64,000 nucleotides of DNA from Candolleomyces eurysporus (lineage: Eukaryota; Basidiomycota; Agaricomycetes; Agaricales; Psathyrellaceae): contig JANBPK010001205.1 in the NCBI GenBank assembly GCA_027579435.1, positions 44,079 to 108,078 on the forward strand. The letters are read 5' to 3'. A model generated the notes under the pieces. The model was not told the DNA's origin, ran no database searches, and saw only the letters and a program-made list of their open reading frames with translations. Shown here one piece after another: positions 11,487 through 24,143 of this stretch (positions are counted from its first letter, which is position 1; each line of letters begins with the position of its first letter). A program made the position numbers and the translations under genes.

Positions 11487-13069
11487 GGTTGGATATGTTC
11501 CAAAGGACAGTTGGGGTATTTCTTCGAGTTGACGACCTCAAATACGGTCGTTGGAAGCGGTCCCTGATAGCTGGCAGCCCACCATAAAGCGAATAGGATT
11601 TGCCGGCGACTATCCCTGCTTGCTCTCGGTCCACGGCAAAGCGAATAAGGATGGGAGGGAAGAGGAAAGCATCTGCTTGGCCATTTCTCCACGCGTTATA
11701 TGTCAAAATATGTCGCGTTGGTCCAAGAATAACGACGAATGAGCGAAATATTTGCTGGAAGGCAAGCGTCGTTCTGATCCACGCCTCCGTTCCCACCACA
11801 ACTTCTCGTGGACCAATCATCATCTTATCTGATAAAAATGTCAACCTCGGATCTTTCGTGGCGCGCCCCGGTCACTGTAACTGGGGTGCTGCTTCCATGT
11901 CTGGGAGTGAAATTGAGTTTCTGTCGGATTTTTCGGACGTGACAGACCCCAAATATTGTGTCAATAGGCTCCAGGCTGGAAGTCGGTGCTCAGGGTTCAG
12001 CCTAACCCTGTGTGACAGACTCCCCTTGGCATGCTCCAGAACGCCGCTTCTGTCAATCTTATCTGATAATCCCCCAGGAATCATGCGGTCAGCATTGAAT
12101 TGGATGTGCGCTTCTTGCCAGTTCTGGATCCTCCCAAGATGACGCCCTCTTCCACCCCGCCGCCACGCCACAAGGTGCAGGGCACGATCCTCCACTTTTC
12201 TTGCCGTGCCTCCACCCATTGTCTCGAATACAGGAGCTCTTGGAGTGTGGCGTGTCTCTCTGATATCAACGTGTCGTTTTTCAATGTTTTTCTTCGTCCA
12301 TCTGAGTGCGGATGTGCGAATGGTCAAGTTACACTTGAAATATATTTTCCGTTCTGCTGTAGACGCCCCCTCATACAGAACCGACCGCCTATTGGGGTCA
12401 GTCGGGCATGAAGCTTCACCTAATTGATGGCGGGTCCGATTGCACGCCTATTGACTTGGATACCCATGTCGTCGTCGAGTGAGGTGATAGCCCTCATATT
12501 TCTGTATTAATACATATGAGACATCAATCTCGGTCTTCTTTCTTGCATCCTATATTCGACTCTCCCCGTATTCGCTTTAAGAAACGCAATATCTCTTTTG
12601 TTGCTGCCACGTGTGTGATAGAGAGCTTCGCATAGCGGACCGAGCTCTAAATTATCGACGGCGTTGGTAAAATAAAGGAAGCCGAGCAGAGCGGTGCGTC
12701 TTGTTTTGCGTACAGCTCGAGACAAGCTCTGCGAGTCCTCTCACATTGATTTCATCGATACGTAATTCTTCACCACACCGAAACCTACAAAAGAAAACTC
12801 CAGTGGAAACCGGGCCTTCATCAAGTCAACACTGGCCCATTTGCGAAGATGATGGGCAATCTTTGCTTGTCGCAACCTTCGCAATCAAATAGGAATGATT
12901 TAAGCCGGACTCGTTTTCGGAGCCGAGCTTAAGGCTTTTCCTCCGTAGTCTACCACCACCAGTTTTGATCCTTGACAAGACAAAAGAAAAGAGATCTTCG
13001 TTTCAGGTTAGGTCGCCTGCTTCATTCCGCCGCTGACACTAAGGATTGTGGCTTAGAACTGCCAATACT
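11487..13069. other. No supported gene; unassigned ORFs
   Basis: Long overlapping ORFs occur on both strands (minus to 11844, plus 11600-12142, minus 11872-12327). None shows a family motif and none combines into a convincing spliced gene. The stretch 11500-11844 may hold 5' sequence of the thioesterase gene. Confidence 0.4.
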
Positions 13070-14440
13070 ATGGCCTCCGAAATACCTCATGTCTGCGATA
13101 TCAGCGGCTTCCCCTCCAATGTTTTGCGCGTCATCTTTGGCACCTATCGATCTATCTGCGAAGTAGAGACGAAGGTCAATTCATGAGACGCCGAAGATTA
13201 CTCGAGGTGGACGCATGTTGCTCTCGTATCTCAACAATGGCACGCAGTTGCGATCGGTTATCCTCAGCTCTGGCAAACGATTCGCGTTTCGAGGTTCACG
13301 TCGTCTCCATTGAACTTCTTCGAGGCTCAACTTGGAAGGGCGGCTTCTTTCCCCCTTGAAATAACACACACGACTGAATCGACGAGACTGGCGCGATTTC
13401 GACTTACCAGCCGGTCTACGCATTGGTCTTCGGTCTGACCTCTCGGCCGCAGCCCCTGACTCTCCTGGGCTAGGTCGAAACTCTCCTTGATCGCCTCGGA
13501 GGTCGTGCGGGCATACTGGAATCCCTGCATCTGCACACGGATTCAAACCGCACGATTCCAGACTCAATATTCGCCGGCAGAATGTTGAGTCTCCGAGAGC
13601 TGAAGGAATTCAAGTGGACAACTCGGAGCATGTTGACTTTCCTTGGAATAGCACGTTTTTCAAGGCGAATTTCTGTCCCTACGTCTCAGCTCTTGGAGCG
13701 ATTTTCGAACATTTGTCACCATACCGCGTCTCCACGCCGCTTTAACCCCATATGCTAGCCACCTCGGGGCCCTCCACCTTTCGGGAGTGGTACAGAACTA
13801 TAATCACGTTTCCACCCTCCCAGAAGTCGATATCGCTCACCTCCCCAGACTGGAGAAGCTAGATCTCGGTATCGAATCAACGCTCATTACATCTATCCTC
13901 CACATGATTTGTATTTCACCCGCCGCGTCTCTCAACTTCAAGACAGACGTCATTTGTAGCGGTTCATGGAGCGAGCTGGACGCTTGATTTAAGGGTTTTT
14001 ACTAGGCCACCGGATTAGCGCGGTCGACTGTCCACACGGAGATGCCCTACCTTTGAAAACTCTAACGGGAAACGCGATATCGCACCTTGTATCACCAAAG
14101 GAAACGCAAAGACCTGCGCCAGCGAACTGTACCTGTACGAGCCGTACGAGTTTATGCCGGTTAATCTGGAGCCATTGCTCAACCTGCATCACCCAATATT
14201 ACTCTCTGAACCAGGGATTTCACCGTCCCATATCATCTCCTTCAATCTTGTAGCGACCTCCGCCGACCAATGTTTGGTGCCGTCGAGCTTCTTTGAGGAT
14301 ACTGCTGCTCTACTGCTGCTCTCCGTGCTTCAGTTGAGTGTGATAAACCCCACCCCCGACTTCTTGCGGTACATCGAGCAAGAATCAGCCGCAAGAATCA
14401 GTCGCCGTGGAGTTTTCGTTTTCGCTTCGAACAGTTGAAG
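13070..14440 (+). pseudogene. Decayed F-box protein gene
   Basis: The ATG at 13070 opens MASEIPHVCDISGF, then PSNVLRVIFGTYRSIC, which resembles an F-box start. After a frame change near 13170-13200 comes the classic F-box continuation RWTHVALVSQQWHAVAIGYP, then QLWQTIRVSRF. This frame hits a stop near 13440. Later pieces occur in other frames, including LPEVDIAHLPRLEKLDLGIE near 13808 and a 90-residue stretch ending at 14438. The disrupted frames without consistent introns point to a pseudogene. F-box genes are highly expanded and frequently decayed in agaricomycetes. A live gene with unusual introns cannot be fully excluded. Confidence 0.6.
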
Positions 14441-15583
14441 GCCAGTGGCGGACAAATCGTATGGCTTCGGAAAATGACACTCGTCATGGGGATAGGAATA
14501 CGGTGATCACGAGTAGCGATAGTTAGTAGCTGGATCAACCGTCCTTCTACGTGTGTGATTGAAGGAAGCTGTATAACTTGTCGAGGCCGTTAATTGAGGA
14601 AGCATTTGATGGCTCAAGTTCCCAGTGGCCAGAGCTTGTCCTGAGGAATTCCGAGGTGATTCGCTCAAAAGTCTTGCCGACGTTCTGAGACCAGCCGAAG
14701 CTCTGGCCTCAATGCATAAAGCTTCATCAAGTGAGTATCCTAGTAAGTCATACATTTGGCAGCTGCACTCTTCGGATGGTTATCGCTAGCCCAAGCCTTG
14801 CACCTTGGTGAAAGCTCGGTTCCGTTGACGGATCCAGCAAACAAACTTCTTGCATCGCCGAGTCCGAACTTTGAAAACAAAACCCTAGATTTCAAGCTGT
14901 TCGTCTGGCTCACCCTGAGGTGAGACTAACGATCTGATGGACCTGTCATGGGTGCACAGTCAAGGCAAGGAGATTCCCGAATAAAATCGATTTGCACGAC
15001 TAAACTACAAGTAACAACGTGCTTACTCGAAGTTGAGGCCGAGGCCGAATTCACGCGTAGGTTAGCCGTATAATGTCCGTCTTCTTTGCTTGCTGCCATG
15101 ACCAGATCACAATGACCGTGTATCGACCACCCTCCTTGTATGTGACGGTTCGGAGGGCATCAACGAGGCTCAGGGCAGCTCGACTGTTAGGGCTCTTGTC
15201 GATGCTCGGGTACTCTTTGCCTTTCTGAGGGAGAGGGTCCCTGCCTATGACGCTAGAGTTGGGGTGTGCAGGATAGTAGGGTTTGCTGTTCAAGTTCTTG
15301 CGCTGTAAGGAGGTTCATGAGCAAGAGTCGATGCGTTCACGACGACAGACATATCTGTGGATCAGGTGACGGCCGGCGTGTGTCAGCGACAATCGTANAA
15401 AAAAAAACTAATTGAATGCTGAAAGGAACGAAGACGTATGGTTTGTCGCGAATAAGCCAAATTCTTGATTCATTGGGCCAAGCAAGACATGATATAAAGA
15501 ATTCTGAAGGGAGCGACATCTAAAGTAAAAAAAAATATAATTTAGGAGAGACTCTAGCTTCCCTTCTTTGTCTCAAGCCTCCT
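14441..15583. other. No recognisable gene
   Basis: Two short minus-strand ORFs (14507-14755 and 15051-15293) lack recognisable domains. An N at 15398 precedes an A-run. They could be exons of an unidentified minus-strand gene, but I cannot join them. Confidence 0.4.
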
Positions 15584-16838
15584 CTAAACCTTCTCTGTGA
15601 CAGGCTCTCTCGCAGGCTGGGTTCTGCCAGACTCTTCGTCGTCTAGGGATGACTCCTGAGCAGGTATAGTTCGCATAAAGGAAGATTCGGCGGTGTGGTG
15701 TGCAAAATTGATTGGGTTCGACGCGGCGCTGTCTCTCGAAGTTGGGAATGTCACCCATGACCGACCTGTCGTAACCCGGAATATGATCATATGAGGAGAT
15801 AGGGCCTAGAGGATTGAAGCGATCACTAAGAATGACGAGAATTCGTAAAGGAAGGACTCACGCAAAAAGAGTAGAAGAGGCCCGTAAAGAGATAGAAGGA
15901 AACGGTGAATCCCAGGGTCGCAGGCGCAGTATCTTGGCTTTGCTCGAAGGCTGCTGCAATAATGCCCAAAACGCAGAGGGGAAAAGCGGATTCTATGAGA
16001 ATTGCAACTACCCCCGTGTAAAGTCGTGCGGTTTCAGTCAATGGTAAGATCTTGGCAAGGTTACGACGTGCTCGGATGAGATGAAAGATAATGAGGCTGG
16101 TGACAATTATGTTCGTCGATACAGTGAGCAACTGTGATGCCGTCGCAGCCGGGGTGCTGGAGGCAGCTTGATCTGTATCTCTCCACAGGGTCGCAAGCGA
16201 AACTGTAAACACAAAAATATAACGGGTCAGTTATTGCCAGGCAATGTCGAGAGAGCACGCACCAAATGCTGCAACGCAAGTGCAAGCAGGAAGAATTGCC
16301 ACCCACCGATATCCGACACAAATTATCCAGCAACGGTAGACCTATCGACGGAAGTGAGTGAGGATTGAGTTATGGCAGTAGTGTAATTACTGACAAGCAA
16401 TGCTTCCCCTATGAGAACGACGACATTCATGGACACATCACTCAAAATCCGGTACCAGACACGCCAATTCTTCATCATTAGCTGATAGTATTCGATCGTG
16501 GAGGTCGCAGTGAAGAGCTGTTGGAAGTGCCACGCCATGTCAAGGGAGCCAGTGAGCGCGCGTAGAGTTGTTATCAAGAAGCTAATGATAATGTATCGCC
16601 TGCGACCCTTCCGGAGGTGCTGAGGAGTCTCCATGAAGACAGACAGGCCATACACCGCCATAAAGATGTGGATGCCTAGTCAAAGTCAGCAGGATTGCAA
16701 TGGGCCAAGCAGATTGGAAGTAGTGGGAGTACGTTACTGAGAATACGTACCAACTTCGACCATGGATATGGTGTAGTTTGCATAGATGGCCCGAGCACCA
16801 ATAAGCAGCCTTTGTTCCCTGTATACGTCGTTTGACAT
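15584..16838 (-). CDS. Agaricomycete seven-helix membrane protein (five exons, 336 aa)
   Basis: Multi-spanning membrane protein of a common but uncharacterised agaricomycete family. Exons (minus): 16751-16838, 16395-16675, 16263-16341, 15862-16202, 15584-15805. Introns are GT-AG, 53-75 nt, and every junction keeps phase. Seen in order: MSNDVYREQRLLIGARAI; a membrane segment with VEVGIHIFMAVYGLSVF; the loop with SLDMAWHFQQLF; GEALLVYRCWIICVGYRW leading into VAILPACTCVAAF; a loop with LATLWRDTDQAA; two hydrophobic helices; and FCALSPHMIIFRVTTGRSW before a polar tail of about 60 residues. The boxes VYRCW and LSPHMIIFRV are typical of the family. Length is normal. No break seen. Confidence 0.8.
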
Positions 16839-17755
16839 GACCCTTGACGTTGGTTAACGGATCCATAGGTTCAAAAAAGGACTTCGATTTATATCCCAGC
16901 TTACAACGCTCAGGCTTCCATTTGCGCAGCTGAGGCAGAACCTGTGCAATCCAGAAATCAATGAAATGACATTCCAACATCAGTTTGGTGATGGAAAACA
17001 TTGACAGCAGTCCAGGCACCGCTGCTGTGGTGGAGGAAGATAGGCACTGAACTCCCAGCTTTCCTGGATTTAGGAACTTGGTGTTAGGGTTTCACCACCA
17101 GATTCTCAGGGAGGTCCTGATTTGCATTGGCAGATCGATGATCAACTGCAAGGCTTCTCCAAGGCTCCCCTTTGTTAACGAGTTATGTTACACCCTAAAC
17201 CTCATTGAGTGGAATGTACCGATAATAATAGCTGGTTCAATTCCTCGCAGACAGGCCAGAGGCTAGAACGTATTTCTACTTGGTATCTGAGCGGTAGGCT
17301 GAGAAGGTAGCCTTACCTAGCCGTCCCTCACTGTTGTTGATCCAACCAATCGCCCCTGCATCAATGACAGGCTTTCACGGCATCACAGATCCTTTGATAC
17401 CGAAGACATAACACACGAATCTAATTGGGGCCTTGCCTCATACAATGGCTTTATTACGACTCGTAAGGGTATGCTAAATCATACTTTTGATACACAACAT
17501 CAGTGGCGTCACCGTCTTTGAACTTTGTTTCTTATCCATTGGGCACTACAGGACATCCGAGTTGATTTCTACGTGACAATCGAACGCGTTGTGGAATCAT
17601 GTCGCGTTGAAGGCAGTGCTCCTACCTATGTCGTGTGTTTTTCAGGGGTCTTGGTTCTCTTGATCGTATAGAAGTATGATTCCTTTGATTCGAAAGATGA
17701 ACTGATACAGGGATGCGACAAACGCCATCGTCCAGATACAAAGAATAAGGTCCTG
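16839..17755. other. No supported gene
   Basis: Only short ORFs. Lies between the 5' end of the membrane-protein gene and the 3' end of the AA9 gene. Nothing recognised. Confidence 0.5.
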
Positions 17756-19144
17756 TCAGACCGCCGTTGGGGCGGGCGTAACGGCAGGGGTAGCAGCGGG
17801 TGCTAATGACATAATTAAACACCCAAAACAGATCGATAAGACGGAAACAGACTAACCTTGCACGTCTTGAACCCGCCATACAGATTGAGCTGGGTGAATA
17901 CGATTCACATCGAATTAGTCAAACCCTCGTCGAACAGAAGACATCGAAAGAAACACGCACTCGGCCAGACAGGGTTGTATTTTGTCCTGGTCAATCCACC
18001 AGCACCCGTCGCGGTCACAGTCCTATCTGTACCCACCCAGGTGTTCCACCGAGTGTAGGTCAAGGGACCCTTCTTCGTTCCGAGAGGTGGATTCGTCACC
18101 GCTGGTGCGGCGCCAGACCAAACAGTTGGACCCGGAATCCTATAGGAGCCGCCAGCAGGAGTGTTATACACTATTCAGTCGTCATCAGCCTTCCAGGTAT
18201 TGGGATAAGGTTGTTCGCGAAGGAGTGTACGTACAGTTATAAACAATGCCAGGGTCCGAGTAGCTGTAGGCTGGAGATTCAATGAAAAAAGAATGAGGGC
18301 GCGTGAGAAGGACAACAATGGGTAGAATTGTGGCTCGCTTACCACCAGGGAAAGCAACTCCAGGAGGCAACGAGACCGTCCCGTTCCCACCAACCAAAAT
18401 CTGCACACACTCTGTATAAATCTGAACGCCACGATTCGGGTTGGCGGTATACGCGACGTCGGCCTCGTGCAGCGTAATCAACTCGGGTCTCAACAGGTAG
18501 CTACGAAGGAACACATAAGTAACAAAGTCCACATATAAGCAAATCCCAACTCACTATCCCGGTTTCAATCCATTCGGCACCCTAACCGAATGCACACCTC
18601 TATTATTGATAAGCTTGGGCGCAACGGCCCACTGACCCGGAGCATACTCTCCCTCCTGGAAAATCTTAACCCAACTATCTCTCTTCCCTCCAGGCGCCTG
18701 AGCAATGTACACCGTAATCGCACCCTTGTGCGACGCCTCGATAATCCCATCGCTCGACGTCCTCGAGCGATGTCCCCATTCGAAAGACACGATATCCCCA
18801 GGGACGACGCGGATCGTGTCGGGTGCGGGGAGCTCGCCATGGATGTTGCACTGCAGGTCGGGAAGTGTGAGGTCCTTGATGGGCCAGGAACCCGTACCGG
18901 AGTCCGAGCCGTCGATGAAGGGGGGGTTCGCCTGCGCGCGGAGGGCCGTTCATTGCCGGTGGGCGGATGCCATAGTTGGTTCCTTGGTCCACGCCGTTTA
19001 CGTAGACGCTCTATACGCCAAACCAAACATGTCAGTTGTGGATCGCCGAGAATGAGGTAGAAAGATTTCACGGACTCGAACGAGGGTATGAGCATGAGCG
19101 ACGCTCGCTGCAGCGACGACAAGGAAGGCGAGTGAAGGTCGCAT
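17756..19144 (-). CDS. AA9 lytic polysaccharide monooxygenase (secreted), with one homopolymer frameshift
   Basis: Copper-dependent enzyme family (formerly GH61) that oxidatively cleaves cellulose or related glucans outside the cell. Signal peptide MRPSLAFLVVAAASVAHA is followed by HTLV, so the mature protein starts with the copper-binding His. Exons (minus): 19076-19144, 18555-19010, 18343-18500, 18235-18270, then from 18170. Motifs: SVYVNGVDQGTNYGIRPP, DLQCNIHGELPAPDTI, ASHKGAITVYIAQAP, LLRPELITLHEAD (second copper His), VQIYTECVQILVGG, PGVAFPG. A run of seven C (18920-18926) breaks the frame; six would restore GEPPFIDGSDSG. The C-terminus is not CBM1; a likely reading is Cys-rich (DGCWWIDQDKIQPC, LNLYGGFKTCK) and ends in a Thr/Pro tail at 17756, but the introns there are uncertain. 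Confidence 0.82.
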
Positions 19145-19188
19145 ATTGCGATACTGGATTCTTCCGACGAGGAAGCGCGCGATGAGAG

Positions 19189-19196
19189 CTTTATAG
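19189..19196 (-). promoter_or_regulatory. TATA box of the AA9 gene
   Basis: CTATAAAG on the minus strand about 45 bp upstream of the ATG. Confidence 0.5.
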
Positions 19197-19199
19197 GTG

Positions 19200-20122
19200 A
19201 GTGAATGGGGTGGACAGCATCCGAGGGATCAGCTGAGGCAATTAGCACAAATGTTTTAACGACGATCTTCCATCGCAAGAACTTCGAAGTTCTTCGCCCT
19301 GGTGCACCGAGACCTGAGGCGCGTCTGGATACTTGAAAACGCTCGTCTCAAACGGATATTGAGCGCTTACCAGCGGAAATTCAAAAATCAGGACACGATC
19401 GCAGAGCTGTAGAAACTTTTAAAATCCTACAGTTCGTATTATCAGTTTCTGAGACACCCAGAGAAAGTCTATCTGACACTCACCGAAATTCTTCCTAAGC
19501 ACCCCAAGCCAAGACAACGAATTACACACTCAAGAAAACTAGTCATCCTGAATTGCGACATCCTAGATCTCGTCTGCCTCTTCTCGTGAGTGAATAGTCT
19601 AACGAATGGGCTAAGAAAGCAGCGGAAAAGACAGATATAACGATTCGCACCAGATTTCTACGAGAAAGTAATATACATACACACACAAATCACGCACAAA
19701 TCGAAAAAANTGAACCTCTACGCAGGAAGCAAGATACAAAGCGAGATAACACGGAATTAGATACGTTTACAACGACCAGTCAGTGCAAAGGACTGTCAGA
19801 AAATGGAAAATAGGTAAATGGATAAATCGATGGATGAGATGAGATGGTAAATCAGTCTGTGGAAGGAATAGCACGGCGAAGAAGGTTCATCTCGGACGGC
19901 ATCAAAAGTCCAGAGAGGGGGTATTGGCAACCGGCAACGGGCTGCAGCCTGGAGATGGATGGGTAATGGGCAAAAGGGGAATCTACGACCTAGAAAATGC
20001 ACCATTGTCACGATCAGATCCAAGTCAACCTCGGAAGGAAGAGCAACGATAACAGACCTGGTTACGCATGTATCCTTTCTCTAGGTATTATAAAACGCTC
20101 AATCAGGTGTGGAAGCGACCGG
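19200..20122. other. Intergenic, no gene seen
   Basis: AT-richer stretch between the AA9 5' flank and the IML2 3' end, with an N at 19710 beside an A-run. No coding evidence. Confidence 0.5.
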
Positions 20123-23100
20123 TCACAGTCGCTTCCCAGCTTTCAACGCTTCACTAGCAGCATGCGTCCGAACGTGCAACGCATTCTAAACGCAGGACTC
20201 AGTTAAACCATGGTTCGAAAAGCTGCGAACAACGATGCGCGTACCTCCAAACTATACTTCCCCTTCTTCCCCGACGCGCCAACTTCCAAATACCTACCCG
20301 AGAGCACAAGCTCAAACTCGTATTTCGCGTCTTCGACCTTGCCTTGACATGCCAGAAGTCGACCGAGCTCGTAGTCTGTAAGAGAAGGAAAGGAGACGTT
20401 AGTATGTATTCAACGATACCGATGGGTAAAGGAATAACGAGAGGTAGAGGGGGACAAAACAACAGAGAAGAAAAAAGACTCACGAGCATGATAAACAACA
20501 TAATGATCCAACTCAACCTTTGGTCCATACTCAAACACATCCCTAAACGCCAGCTCCGCTTTTGTCGCCAGCTCCTCATCCTTTTCCTCCGGTGAAGAGG
20601 TAGACTCTTCGGGAACCGTATTCTCCTCAGGATACACAACATATCTCAAACAAACACCCTCCAAAAACCTGGCCAGGCAGAGATCATCGTAGTAGCCTTG
20701 CTGACCGCCCAAAAACTCCTTTTCATACTCGTGTTCCCGGTCTTGATATTTTTCAAGGGTGGACAGAGTATTCCGGATTTGAGGTAACATTTTAGTGAGG
20801 AGGACGGATCGTGGAGCGTGTGCGATAGCTTGGAAGATGTAAGAGAGTTCGAGGGCTCCTAATGTGAGGTGGTTTTTCTGGGATGTGAACTTGCGGGCTT
20901 TGCGTGCGACGAGTTTCTATTAGGACGAAGGGAGTTGTTGAGCGAAAATGAACGGATAATACGAGAGAAAGCTTGCACGCCAAACGAGAGGAGAATAGCA
21001 ACAGCGATGGAACGAGAAAAGCCTCTCAGAGGAGCTGAAGCAAACGAACAAGAACGGGGGAACACAACGAAGGAGGGAAAACGAAGCAAAACCGCACACG
21101 AAGGGGAAGGGGAACGCAAACTCACCTCCAAAGGAATACTCTTCCCCGCAATCCTCTGCCTCAAATCCGGCACCTTCTTCATCAAACTAGCAGCTTCATC
21201 TTTCAACTGTTTCCTCTTCTTCTCTCTTTCTTTATCTTCTCCCTTCTTCTCAGGTTGCGATGGCGATGCCTGACCGAGCTCCAACGCTTCTTCGGATAGA
21301 CAAACACCCAACCCATACCCATAAATCGCGCGACTCCACGTCGCCTCCTTGTGCATCTTCCTCCACCAAAGTCCACTCCCTTCTTCCTCCTCCTGCTCCT
21401 CTTTCCCACCCGCACTCGCACCTCCCCCGCCTACCCGGCCCAAAGCCAGTTCGGCGACCGCAATCTCCCACCAACTAATATGGTGCAGACTTTTATATTG
21501 GCTCTGGACTTGCATAGCTTTTTTGTAGTGCGCGATAGCTTGGTGCGGTTGGCCCTATGTCCATCAACACCCGTCAGCTCATCCTTGCTCAAATGGCCAA
21601 AAAGCCAAGCACAAGCACGGAAGGAATTCGACACGGGAAACGTGTAGTGGGAGATACGAAACAACTTACCTTGATCAACCCCAACCGGCCGGCACCAAAC
21701 AAGAAGAACACCGAATCGGGGTACCTCTCCAGATTGTACTCCAATATCTTTGAAGCCAAAGGAATATTGACACCCGTGAACGTGAACGAAGAGATGACGA
21801 GGTGGAACATGAGCAGGCAGAGGTCGCAAATAGGCCTCCGAAGGCCTTCGGTGCTCTCGTCTAGCGGTGCTATTAGAAGAGGAAGGGAAGTAGGTTAGCA
21901 TTCAACTTCTGATCGAAACAGCGAGGGAACCAAAAAACTCACCCGGATCGGCACCCTCCTTCTCCCCCTCCTGCGTCACCCACCCCCCGGCCTTCATCAA
22001 CAGCTCCAGCCCAACCTCCCTGTCGCCGTGATACCCAAACATCTCGACAATGGTCATCAGCTTGCCCGGCATCAAGCTCAGCACGATATTCGCCATGCCA
22101 TTGCCCAGGTACACTCCAGAGCGGAAATGCGGGTCTATGGAAGTGTCGATAGGACCGAGGCCCTGGGCCTCTGCTTCAGCGTCGGCGGATTGGAGGTAGG
22201 CCAGGAGGTGCTTGTAGGTTGAGATTGTCGTGCGCATGTTCAGACTAAGGGTGGCGAGGTCAGAGAGGGGACAGGGGGTGGGGACGGAGACGTACGCTTC
22301 TTTGATGAATGCTAACCAGTCGCCAGAGTAGACGATGCCCAAGAGTGCCTAAATTGATTCATATGAGCTCTGGCTGAACACTAACATCGGACAGATGGAC
22401 AGACAGCACGAACGGACGCACCTTCTCGAATAGACTCTCCGCGTAGACCAGCTCTGCATGTCGCTCGACGGGGGTCATGCTCTTTATCCAGCCCACGCTG
22501 CTGCTGCTCGAGGCGATGACTGAGACGATAGAACCGAGGAGGGCTTGTTTCTTGCGGTGCTGAGAGGCGATTTGGTTTCCGTGTTTGGCGTGGTTCAGAG
22601 CAGCCAGGAGGTCCTACACGACCGACGATTGAGTCCAAAATGACAAGGGCAGGGAGGGAGAAAGAGGAGGGACGCACCTCGTCTTCGTACGACATTAGCC
22701 CCTTGACACACTGGATAAGGCTAAACCCAGTTGCAAAGTACAGACGTTCCCTGTATCCATAGCCTCGTCAGTCAGTACCCAACCAGAACGAAAAGGATGA
22801 AGGGGAAGACGCACTTCTTCTGATCACTCTTGTTACAATAATCCTCCGATTCGACCATCTTCGATTCCAAAAACAGCTTGAGCGCATACTGCAGTCCGGG
22901 TATATCTTCGAGCGCCTGTTCAGCTTTGTACGGGTTCTTCACCGGGGGCGGCGATGTCCACGTCGACGCCGACGTTGATGTTGACGACACCATAAGATAC
23001 CCTTGTGCTGTAGATGTCGATGTCGGGGTCGTAGATGGGGAGTAGTAGTCGCTACTCCCACTGGTGGTACTCGGCGTAGGGGGTATACTATCGGCGGTGG

Positions 23101-23194
23101 CCATTCTGACCGGGCTCTTGACCCCCTTCTCGTTCGGGGTAGAGGGTGTGGTGGGCGGTGTCGGCGAGGACGAGCCAAACAGCGAGCTCAGCAT
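20123..23194 (-). CDS. IML2: IML2/TTC39 family protein (multi-exon)
   Basis: Homologue of yeast Iml2 and animal TTC39, tetratricopeptide-like proteins linked in yeast to clearance of protein inclusions through lipid droplets. Start ATG at 23194 (MLSSLFGSSSPTPP). A Ser/Thr/Pro-rich N-terminus of about 80 residues is followed by helical blocks: AEQALEDIPGLQYALKLFLE; ERLYFATGFSLIQCVKGLMS; LLAALNHAKHGNQIASQHRK; SVGWIKSMTPVERHAELVYA; GNGMANIVLSLMPGKLMTIV; ILEYNLERYPDSVFFLFGAG; MHKEATWSRAIYGYGLGVCL; YYDDLCLARFLEGVCLRYVV; DYELGRLLACQGKVEDAKYE; and the C-terminal NALHVRTHAASEALKAGKRL. These match the family order from end to end. Introns of about 50-100 nt separate the blocks and several exons contain Glu/Lys-rich loops. 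The gene looks intact; exact junctions were not all resolved. Confidence 0.82.
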
Positions 23195-24143
23195 CGTGGC
23201 AATTACAAAACCCCAGTTGTCGATGGTAATGAGACGAGTATAGTTGATACGCGGGGCTAAATGACTAGTGCCGCGCTTGGTTTCTGCCCTAGTTGCTTTC
23301 TTGCTTCGTGGAGGTTGGCGAGCTGGCTAGCTATCCGCGACGCGACGAGCAAGGGACCCACAAGCGCAAAATTTAAGTGCTGTGTATGGGGAGCTGGCAG
23401 CCCAAATCCAGGACTCTCCTGCGGTTGCGCGCCCGTGCACAGCAGACATGACCAATCCGGGATATCCGCTCTGGACCGATCCGGGCCGACATCAACCTGG
23501 CAATTAAACTTTTCCCCGGCCGCGAGTGAGGATCGCCGTCGATCCCCATGGCCACTGCAGGATCCGTGACCCCACAAAAATCCCGCCATGAAGTTCCCGC
23601 CAACCATAAACCACTCGCAATGTAGGGATGGCTCTAGTCTCGAGCAGACACGTCCCGGAGGTCGGTCGTTCTGCTTTCGCCGGAGCCAAATCAAGCATTT
23701 CATATTGCATAAACAGAAGTTCTGGTCAGCACTGAGCGTTATGACCTGTCACAGTCGATGAAAGGCATCTTGAATGCAGTCCTTTGACTTACATAGAAAA
23801 GATGCATATCCATGATCTCACAGTCTTTTCGGTGAGAAAGTGACAACCAGCAACGAGTAATGAGGTTGACATCAAACTCAGGATCCAGGGAAAACCGGGG
23901 AACTTGAGAAGAACTGAAAAAAGTTCGCTCACGATCAGTCTGGTTATATAGCTGATATGTCACCTTAGTCTCAAATCGATAGTAGTCGGTGTCTCCACTC
24001 TTGTTTCAGAGAGAAAAAAACCGGAAATAAATATCCCTTTGTTCTGCTCCAGAAGGTACTATATCAGGACAGGAGAATTCGGGTAATAATCAAGTACAAA
24101 AGCGCGGAAGATCCATGTACAGATGTTGCAAGATTTGTGCCAA
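23195..24143. other. Intergenic, contains one copy of a direct repeat
   Basis: GC-rich 5' flank of IML2, then an AT-richer part containing the repeat at 23816-23940. Short ORFs at 23257-23703 have no recognisable domain. Confidence 0.5.
23816..23940 (+). repeat. Direct repeat, left copy
   Basis: Shares CTCACAGTC, TTTCGGTGAGAAAGTGACAA, ACCGGGGAACTTGAGAA and GTTCGCTC with 27945-28114 in the same orientation. Nature unknown. Confidence 0.65.
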
